NCBI GenBank assembly: GCA_002787615.1 | Contig: PCXJ01000083.1 | Location: 1 to 8,670, forward strand | DNA length: 8,670 nt | Direction of reading: 5' to 3' | Origin: Alphaproteobacteria bacterium CG11_big_fil_rev_8_21_14_0_20_44_7 | GTDB taxonomy: Bacteria > Pseudomonadota > Alphaproteobacteria > Rickettsiales > 21-14-0-20-44-7 | Part shown: positions 6,172 through 8,670 of the stretch, in pieces | Layout: the number at the start of each line of letters is the position of its first letter | Numbering within the stretch: position 1 is the stretch's first letter | Notes under the pieces: generated by a model | The model's input: the letters and a program-made list of their open reading frames with translations, nothing else | What the model was told of the DNA's origin: nothing | The model's database searches: none | Position numbers and translations under genes: made by a program

Positions 6172-6355
6172 ATCTGCCAAAAACTACCGCCAAAGCCGCC
6201 TGTCATTACCTGAATCTGCCTTAAAAAACTCTCTAAAAAATTGTTTAAATTTATTTTACACCTTTGTAATAATAGTGTAACAAACTAAATGTAATATGCA
6301 TAACGCAATTTAATTAACATAAATTAATAACTAGACATACCAAAGGGAGAATAAA
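6172..6355 (+). promoter_or_regulatory. AT-rich leader and regulatory region of the RTX gene
   Basis: This 184-nt gap holds no gene. Its first part has no convincing terminator for argB. From 6241 it becomes very AT-rich and contains TTACA (6256-6260) and three TGTAA copies (6265, 6276, 6290), then three TTAA elements (6310, 6314, 6324). TAATAT at 6292-6297 could serve as a -10, but I see no well-spaced -35, so the exact promoter is unplaced. The length and composition suggest the downstream gene is transcribed independently of argB. Confidence 0.45.
6343..6349 (+). promoter_or_regulatory. Strong Shine-Dalgarno site of the RTX gene
   Basis: AAGGGAG lies 6 nt before ATG 6356. It is one of the strongest ribosome binding sites in the window, unlike the weak or coupled starts of the housekeeping genes, and suggests a well-expressed product. 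Confidence 0.75.
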
Positions 6356-8389
6356 ATGGCTGAGGGAATTAAAGAAACAGGAATTGACGGTTTATATATC
6401 GCAAGCAAACCGCAATCACCAGAAGAAAGCGGAAGGCAAGCACGCGATGGTGAAAACCAAACCATTTATGAACAAATAGGGCAAAGAGCTAGCAATGATG
6501 TCCCTCTACCTTTTACAAATAATAAAGGAGAAAAAGTTCAACTATGGGTTCCATCAGAAGGCAATGAGCTTAATTTCCCTAATGATACTCAGCAACGCAG
6601 AAACTTTCAGGATTCAGGCGTTGATTTCTCAACATTCACAGATAATGTTACTGTTTCTGCGCCATCAGATCAGGCCTACATCCAAGGTTCTCAAGGTGAA
6701 AACACATTCTTTGCGCAACCAATACGTACAGGAATACCTGGACAAAAACTAAATGACGGCACACACCGAGTATCGGATATTGACGTATCTTTCTCAACAT
6801 TAGACCCAACATCCGACGGCAAACTTGATATCAGTGGCGTAACTACAACAAGCGGTCAAGCCTTCAAAGGCGGTCCAAAAAATGATGTGGCATATACGGA
6901 TTTGCCATTCTCCTATAATTTGGCACGCCTAAAAGATTCAGGAAACGCGCTGGCTAAAACCAATGTGAACTACACTGACCCATCACAATTGCTAAGTTTG
7001 AGATTATCCGGAACTGACCTTCAGGTTAATTTACCATTTGCTCCGGGTGATAATGACATCGCATTTCTAGGCAATGGAAATGACACAGCCTATGGTGGCC
7101 CCGGCGCTGACAGATTAGACGGCGGACGCGGAAGTGACGTAATGGTTGGCGGACTTGGTGGCGATACATTGCAAGGTGTTGGTTCAGATGATTTTGCCGA
7201 GCCTATATTACAATCAAACGGCCAAGGCTATTTCCACTCAGATGGTGAAATTGCACATGCAGGGAATACCCCAAAAAACAATGCTGGTCAATATCTCGAC
7301 AAAGTTAGTGGTACGATTATCCCCGGCGGAACACTCTCAGCAAATAGTTATTATGTCGATGAGTATGGCTTACCACTGACACAATTTTTTAACGCACAGA
7401 AGAATGTCATAACCGACCTGACAATTCCTGCTGTTGATGATAAATCACCTGACATTTTTATTACCGGATCTGCTCCAGCCGGACAAACGGATGTTAGTAT
7501 TGGCGGTGACGGGAATGACTTGTTCTTAGGTGGCCAAGGTACTGGCGCATTTTTCCTTGGTGGCGGCAATAATATTGCCACCGGCGGATTAGACAGAACG
7601 CTGAAGACAAAAGACTACACCAGACCAAGCCCCGAAGTTGATGCATTTTATCCAAGCAGCAAGCCCGGCGTTGACATTGTCTTTGGTGCTACACCACCTT
7701 TGAACAATGCAAGCGGGGTTAACCGCATTATCCAAGAGGTAATTGCCGATCCGGAAACCAGATCGTTTACAAATCCGGCTACAGGGCAAAAAATCAGCCT
7801 GCTAGACCCTAATTTTGATATTGTATCATTTTATAAGGCAGCATTCGCAGGCGAGTTCAATCCAACTGCATTATTCGATGTAGATGCAACTGTTGGTGAT
7901 AATGATCCAACCTTAAAGAAAGCAATCAATCTGCAAGAATTAGATGATGATGCAAAGGTTGAAGTTATTATTCCTGAAATCCAAGGAAGAAGCGATAGCT
8001 ATCTGACAAGAAAAGGTGTTGGTATAGCCAATATATATAATGGTGATAATGAACTGGTGAGAATTGTAAACTTCTCAACTATTTCGATTATTGCTGATGG
8101 CGCAGGAAGGCTAGGTGATAAAAGCTCACAAGCTAACCTTATCTCAGTCAGCGATATTATTGAAAAAGGCGGGAAAGCTACTATCGATATTGAGAAAGGA
8201 ACAGTTAGATACTCCGAACGTGGTATTAAATTGCTGGATGGACCAAGCAACGACCAAGCATCTGCAAAATCAACATTGCAACAAGTTGCTGAGCAATTGC
8301 AAGCTGCCAACACTTCAGTAATCCCTACTGAAGATGCCTTGCCACAAACAGGTGGACAAAAAGTGGAAGCTGAAAAGCAAGTTGGCTAA
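6356..8389 (+). CDS. RTX-repeat calcium-binding protein, probably exported; function unknown
   Basis: I do not recognise this 677-aa protein beyond its RTX repeats. Four tandem nonapeptides of the GGxGxDxUx type cover 238-273 (for example GGRGSDVMV at 256-264). A second block begins GGDGNDLFL (383-391) and decays to GGQGTGAFF and GGGNNIAT. A lone degenerate unit, GSQGENTFF, lies at 111-119. Such repeats form calcium-binding parallel beta-rolls in type I secreted proteins. No N-terminal signal peptide, membrane segment or cysteine is seen; composition is rich in Gly, Asp, Asn and Ser. The last 45 residues contain a possible amphipathic helix (about 632-652) and a polar tail rather than a typical hydrophobic C-terminal end. 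No protease, lipase or hydrolase motif was identified, and no ABC exporter genes are in the window. S-layer-like, adhesin or matrix roles are possible but unproven. The gene has a strong RBS and its own terminator, so it looks monocistronic. Confidence 0.8.
   Translation: MAEGIKETGIDGLYIASKPQSPEESGRQARDGENQTIYEQIGQRASNDVPLPFTNNKGEKVQLWVPSEGNELNFPNDTQQRRNFQDSGVDFSTFTDNVTVSAPSDQAYIQGSQGENTFFAQPIRTGIPGQKLNDGTHRVSDIDVSFSTLDPTSDGKLDISGVTTTSGQAFKGGPKNDVAYTDLPFSYNLARLKDSGNALAKTNVNYTDPSQLLSLRLSGTDLQVNLPFAPGDNDIAFLGNGNDTAYGGPGADRLDGGRGSDVMVGGLGGDTLQGVGSDDFAEPILQSNGQGYFHSDGEIAHAGNTPKNNAGQYLDKVSGTIIPGGTLSANSYYVDEYGLPLTQFFNAQKNVITDLTIPAVDDKSPDIFITGSAPAGQTDVSIGGDGNDLFLGGQGTGAFFLGGGNNIATGGLDRTLKTKDYTRPSPEVDAFYPSSKPGVDIVFGATPPLNNASGVNRIIQEVIADPETRSFTNPATGQKISLLDPNFDIVSFYKAAFAGEFNPTALFDVDATVGDNDPTLKKAINLQELDDDAKVEVIIPEIQGRSDSYLTRKGVGIANIYNGDNELVRIVNFSTISIIADGAGRLGDKSSQANLISVSDIIEKGGKATIDIEKGTVRYSERGIKLLDGPSNDQASAKSTLQQVAEQLQAANTSVIPTEDALPQTGGQKVEAEKQVG
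7067..7174 (+). repeat. Four tandem RTX nonapeptide repeats (27-nt units)
   Basis: Residues 238-273 of the RTX protein divide into four 9-residue units with Asp or Asn-Asp at the sixth position and a hydrophobic residue at the eighth: LGNGNDTAY, GGPGADRLD, GGRGSDVMV, GGLGGDTLQ. The nucleotide units have diverged, so this is an old protein-level repeat and not a recent DNA duplication. Confidence 0.85.
7502..7582 (+). repeat. Second, degenerate RTX repeat block
   Basis: Residues 383-409 hold one canonical unit (GGDGNDLFL) followed by two degraded ones: GGQGTGAFFL has Gly in place of Asp and an extra residue, and GGGNNIAT is one residue short. About 110 residues of non-repeat sequence separate it from the first block. 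Confidence 0.65.
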
Positions 8390-8415
8390 GCAATAAAGTT
8401 ATAACATCCTAAAAC

Positions 8416-8443
8416 AAAAAACCCTGCTTCGGCGGGGTTTTTT
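8416..8443. terminator. Bidirectional rho-independent terminator with UUCG loop
   Basis: The arms 8416-8427 and 8432-8443 pair over 12 bp: six A-T pairs, then a GC-rich stem with one G-T wobble, closed by C(TTCG)G, the very stable UUCG tetraloop. On the plus strand the stem ends in six T; on the minus strand the A6 tract also reads as six T. It lies 26 nt after the RTX stop and overlaps the stop codon of the convergent pseudouridine synthase gene, so it can end transcripts from both sides. Confidence 0.9.
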
Positions 8444-8670
8444 AATTTTCTGATTTATATGTTTTTATTTTCTCAATCAATTCCTGCATATCCTGCGGCA
8501 AATCGCTTTCAAATTCACCGATATCAGGGATTATCAACTTATAAGCATGCAAAGCCTGCCGCGAAAATTCAGGAATTCCCGCCATCTTGCGCTTATTCCC
8601 ATAACTCACATCTCCGACAATTGGATGCCCGATATGCTGCATATGCACGCGAATTTGGTGAGTACGTCCG
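8442..8670 (-). CDS. RluA-family pseudouridine synthase, C-terminal part (5' end outside window)
   Basis: Partial gene running off the window. The visible 75 residues begin with GRTHQIRVHMQHIGHPIVGD, the conserved C-terminal signature of the RluA/RluC/RluD family of pseudouridine synthases, which isomerise uridines in 23S rRNA (or tRNA). It continues with a YGNKRK loop, FSRQALHAYKL and FESDLPQDMQELI, all in family order; the RQALHA and LPQDM segments resemble RluD most. The catalytic Asp domain lies beyond the edge, so the exact target cannot be assigned. The first in-frame GTG (8648) is an internal valine of the IRVHM motif, not a start. The stop TAA (8444-8442) lies in the shared terminator. 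Confidence 0.92.
   Translation of the reverse strand, partial: GRTHQIRVHMQHIGHPIVGDVSYGNKRKMAGIPEFSRQALHAYKLIIPDIGEFESDLPQDMQELIEKIKTYKSEN

Noticed and set aside
6172..6240. A terminator after argB.
   Set aside because: No stable hairpin followed by a T run is visible; the short A/T tracts and a repeated AATCTGCC do not form one.
7351..7581. Minus-strand frames within the RTX gene (also 7589-7789 and 7999-8313).
   Set aside because: They mirror the glycine/aspartate-rich coding strand and give proline/serine-rich low-complexity products typical of shadow frames.
7877..7906. DVDATVGDND in the RTX protein looks like an EF-hand calcium loop.
   Set aside because: The spacing does not fit DxDxDG-x5-E: no Gly at position 6 and no Glu at position 12, and flanking helices are not evident.
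8339..8353. LPQTG (residues 662-666) near the RTX protein C-terminus resembles a sortase LPXTG anchor.
   Set aside because: It is followed by only 11 polar residues, with no hydrophobic segment or basic tail, and the window is from a Gram-negative lineage. A chance match is more likely.
8442..8648. Treating the right-end gene as a complete 68-aa protein starting at GTG 8648.
   Set aside because: The upstream codons continue in frame as GRTHQIR, the conserved RluA-family motif, so the gene runs past the window edge.

Overview
The window reads as a chromosomal segment of an alphaproteobacterium with a moderately AT-rich genome. Two things support this. The plus-strand order rpmH-rnpA-yidD-yidC-engB-argB is a well-known alphaproteobacterial arrangement. 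The minus-strand block also ends in a DUF3035/BamF-type lipoprotein, a family characteristic of that class. The genus cannot be told from the sequence alone.

Layout. (1) Positions 1-1966, minus strand: ribF -> lspA -> BamF-like lipoprotein. This is a compact operon in which each junction overlaps by 8 nt (using the RBS-supported lspA start). A further gene probably begins at the window edge (TGATG). (2) Positions 1967-2071: a 105-nt divergent promoter region with a good sigma70-type promoter firing toward rpmH and a perfect TATAAT on the opposite strand toward ribF; the two -10 elements overlap. (3) Positions 2072-6171, plus strand: rpmH (44 aa), rnpA, yidD (TTG start), yidC, engB (GTG start) and argB, tightly packed with 4-nt overlaps at rnpA/yidD and yidC/engB. 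(4) Positions 6172-6355: an AT-rich intergenic region with a cluster of TGTAA/TTACA elements and a strong RBS. (5) Positions 6356-8389, plus strand: a cysteine-free 677-aa protein with RTX-type glycine/aspartate nonapeptides, otherwise unrecognised. (6) Positions 8416-8443: a UUCG-loop terminator with A6 and T6 flanks, shared with (7) a convergent RluA-family pseudouridine synthase gene, cut off by the window end at its 5' side.

How the genes fit together. Most of the window is core physiology of translation and the cell envelope: ribosomal protein L34, the RNase P protein, the YidD/YidC insertion pathway, the ribosome-assembly GTPase EngB, and the lipoprotein processing enzyme LspA beside a lipoprotein that depends on it. 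RibF supplies FMN and FAD. ArgB commits glutamate to arginine synthesis. The RTX gene is the one accessory-looking element. It has its own leader and terminator, and its product is probably an exported calcium-binding protein, but no type I secretion genes are in view. It is the best candidate here for something undescribed. I found no tRNA, rRNA, CRISPR array, insertion sequence or convincing replication origin, and no gene-free stretch longer than 300 bases.
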